From an uncultured Clostridia bacterium (GTDB taxonomy: Bacteria; Bacillota; Clostridia; Christensenellales; Borkfalkiaceae), in the NCBI GenBank assembly GCA_934796775.1, contig CAKVPH010000006.1, forward strand, positions 1-64,000: 64,000 nucleotides of DNA, written 5' to 3'. The translations under genes and the position numbers were made by a program. The notes beneath the pieces were generated by a model. The model was not told where the DNA came from and did not search any database. It saw only the letters and a list, made by a program, of their open reading frames with translations. Positions 62,561 to 64,000 of this stretch are shown piece by piece. Within the stretch, counting starts at the first letter, position 1, and each line of letters starts with the position of its first letter.

Positions 62561-63436
62561 ATGAAAAAACATGCGAACGTTCTTTTAATATTTGCAGTTT
62601 TTGTTCTTACTTTTATATCGGTAGCATTCAGCGTAAAGGCAAATGCCGATATGGGGCCTAAGCCGAGCGTTACGGTAAACGTTACTAATCTGCCGGAAGG
62701 CGGAGTTTATTATATGACTTTGCTTTCTGAACGTAAAAACAGCGGACCGTATAGTGCGGACGCAAAATACTACGGAGAAATTAACGAAATCGATAAGAAA
62801 TTTGCAGATTATAAAGACGAAGACGGATATTACTATTTGTATTATTACAAAAGAGTTTCTGCCGAAGAATCGTTTAAGTGGGGCTATTATCCGCCTGCCC
62901 GGTTTAAAATACTAATCTACTCTGCTAATCAGGACGCTTTTATTTCAAGCGGAAAACTTGAACGATATGCTTTTGCAAGCTATTTTACCGCGTCGGTTTC
63001 GGGCGATGAATTACTTGCGGAATACGAACTTAAAGTGGTGCGTTCTTACGACTACTTTGGCGAAATATGCAAGCTTATTTTGCGTATAGTCTTTACGGTG
63101 GCGGTGGAAATAGGCATAGCCTTTTTGTTCGGTTACAGGGGCAAGTCTTTTAAAGTTATACTTATTGCAAATCTGGTAACGCAAATCGCGCTTAACGTGG
63201 GGCTTAACGTTATAAATTATTTAAACGGCGCATTAGTTTTAATTATTGCATATATCTTTTTTGAGATAGTAATTCTATTAGCCGAAAGCGTGTTTTATAT
63301 GATAGCCGTTCCTAAAATCGATAAAGAGTGTCCTAAAAAACTTAAACGTTTTTGGGTGCTTTTACTTTATTCGGTCGCGGCAAACGTAGCTTCGTTTGCT
63401 CTTGGTGCTCTGATATTTTGGAGTATAGGCATTTAG
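62561..63436 (+). CDS. Membrane protein with extracytoplasmic N-terminal domain, unknown
   Basis: 291 residues. Signal peptide (1-30) cleaved near ANADMGPKPS, an outward domain of about 135 residues (TVNVTNLPEGGVYYMTLLS, DGYYYLYYYKRVSAEESFKWGYYPP), then four membrane helices (about 170-290) ending FALGALIFWSIGI. The motif MGPKPS right after the signal peptide recurs in clostridial membrane proteins of unknown role, from memory. Co-directional and 15 bp after glgB. Confidence 0.78.
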   Translation: MKKHANVLLIFAVFVLTFISVAFSVKANADMGPKPSVTVNVTNLPEGGVYYMTLLSERKNSGPYSADAKYYGEINEIDKKFADYKDEDGYYYLYYYKRVSAEESFKWGYYPPARFKILIYSANQDAFISSGKLERYAFASYFTASVSGDELLAEYELKVVRSYDYFGEICKLILRIVFTVAVEIGIAFLFGYRGKSFKVILIANLVTQIALNVGLNVINYLNGALVLIIAYIFFEIVILLAESVFYMIAVPKIDKECPKKLKRFWVLLLYSVAANVASFALGALIFWSIGI

Positions 63437-63481
63437 CGTAAATTATGCAGCGGCGGGCGCAAAACAAATTTTTGCGTTCAA

Positions 63482-63517
63482 TATGCGATAATCGACTTAT
63501 ACGGCAGCATTTTGCCG
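63482..63517 (-). repeat. Dispersed repeat copy upstream of glgC
   Basis: TGCGATAATCGACTTATACG contains the core in reverse orientation, followed by a CGGCA/TGCCG hairpin. Two direct copies of AACAAATTTTTGCGT (63463-63477 and 63572-63586) flank it. Confidence 0.75.
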
Positions 63518-63609
63518 ATAAACAGCCGAAAAATAAAATTAAAAAATAAAAAATATATATAACATTACGCAAACAAATTTTTGCGTAAAAATTTCTAAGG
63601 AGGACTTTT

Positions 63610-64000
63610 ATGCTTGCACAAAAAGAGTGTGTGGCAATGCTTTTAGCGGGCGGTCAGGGCAGCCGTCTTTATGCGCTGACGAGCGAAATAGCCAAGCCTG
63701 CCGTACCGTTTGGCGGAAAGTACAGAATTATAGATTTCCCGCTTTCAAACTGTATCAATTCGGGTATAGATACCGTAGGCGTGCTTACGCAGTACGAGCC
63801 GCTTGTTCTTAACGACTACATAGGAAACGGGCAGCCGTGGGATTTGGACCGTATGTACGGCGGCGTACACATCTTGTCGCCATATCAGGCAAAGCACGGG
63901 CAGGAATGGTACAAAGGCACGGCAAACGCGATTTATCAGAATATGCCGTTTATTCAAAGATATAATCCCGAGTACGTCGTGATTTTATCGGGCGACCATA
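63610..64000 (+). CDS. glgC: Glucose-1-phosphate adenylyltransferase, 3' truncated by window edge
   Basis: 130 residues visible from an ATG with AAGGAGG upstream; the frame runs off the window. N-terminal AMLLAGGQGSRLYALT is the nucleotidyltransferase loop, followed by AKPAVPFGGKYRIIDFPLSNCINSGI, QPWDLDR, GTANAIYQN and VVILSGDH. All are GlgC signatures, including the catalytic region around GDH. Makes ADP-glucose for glycogen synthesis, fitting with glgB. Confidence 0.95.
   Translation, partial: MLAQKECVAMLLAGGQGSRLYALTSEIAKPAVPFGGKYRIIDFPLSNCINSGIDTVGVLTQYEPLVLNDYIGNGQPWDLDRMYGGVHILSPYQAKHGQEWYKGTANAIYQNMPFIQRYNPEYVVILSGDH

Overview
The window looks like a chromosomal segment of a low-GC Gram-positive bacterium, most likely an uncultured gut-type clostridium. 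Pointers are the lipoprotein signals with clostridial lipoboxes, the strong Shine-Dalgarno sites, sigma-A promoters, the DUF512-Der-PlsY and ComEC-HolA neighbourhoods, CdaA, a Firmicutes-type LexA box, and surface proteins with BspA-type leucine-rich repeats and InlB/Flg_new repeats. The taxonomic placement is an inference from gene content and style, not from a marker gene. No rRNA, tRNA, CRISPR array, transposase or prophage was seen.

Layout. 1-10.1 kb: two surface proteins, a left-truncated BspA-like repeat protein and a 2,393-residue InlB-repeat/GLUG protein whose leader holds an 11-codon ORF and a terminator. 10.2-11.9 kb: Maf (probably leaderless) and an MreB-family protein. 11.9-14.8 kb: a methionine ABC transporter operon. 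14.8-21.9 kb: an unknown minus-strand gene, lipoproteins, an unknown acidic protein, NrdG2-type radical SAM enzyme, NYN/OST-HTH protein and a pRiA4b ORF-3-like protein. 21.9-25.4 kb: MurG, GlpK and a monoacylglycerol-lipase-like hydrolase. 25.4-28.4 kb: a prepilin-like protein between palindrome-rich borders. 28.4-30.7 kb: GalE and a NahK-like sugar kinase (minus). 31-39.5 kb: Gap, TrmO, a low-molecular-weight phosphatase, MATE transporter, M23 and M1-like peptidases, an FmdB zinc ribbon and an LRR lipoprotein. 39.6-53.3 kb: DnaE, a glycosyltransferase, TtcA-like enzyme, SIR2, QueH, DUF512 protein, Der, PlsY, a mutarotase-like protein and two membrane proteins. 53.4-64 kb: a probable 6S RNA, ComEC, HolA, CdaA plus a 36-residue membrane microprotein, LexA, Dxs, and a glycogen operon (GlgB, unknown membrane protein, truncated GlgC).

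Most striking points. (1) The methionine-binding lipoprotein MetQ (12377-13225) appears circularly permuted: the half of the family that normally comes second is directly behind the signal peptide, and the half that normally comes first is at the C-terminus. (2) The same operon starts with a promoter, a 33-codon reading frame containing seven Met codons, and a terminator whose 5' arm can pair alternatively with the end of that reading frame. This is a textbook attenuation layout, but for methionine. Its ATPase MetN lacks the C-terminal NIL domain that senses methionine in the usual family. (3) A roughly 30-bp repeat family (core CTATAAGTCGATTA) occurs about 16 times. Several copies form terminators or hairpins over ribosome-binding sites, and four lie in frame inside protein-coding genes (murG, an M1-like peptidase, dxs and a membrane-protein gene).

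Most genes read left to right in short operons. Convergent pairs are separated by bidirectional terminators, and divergent pairs (nahK/gap, lexA/dxs) share promoter regions. All calls come from reading the sequence; no database search was run.
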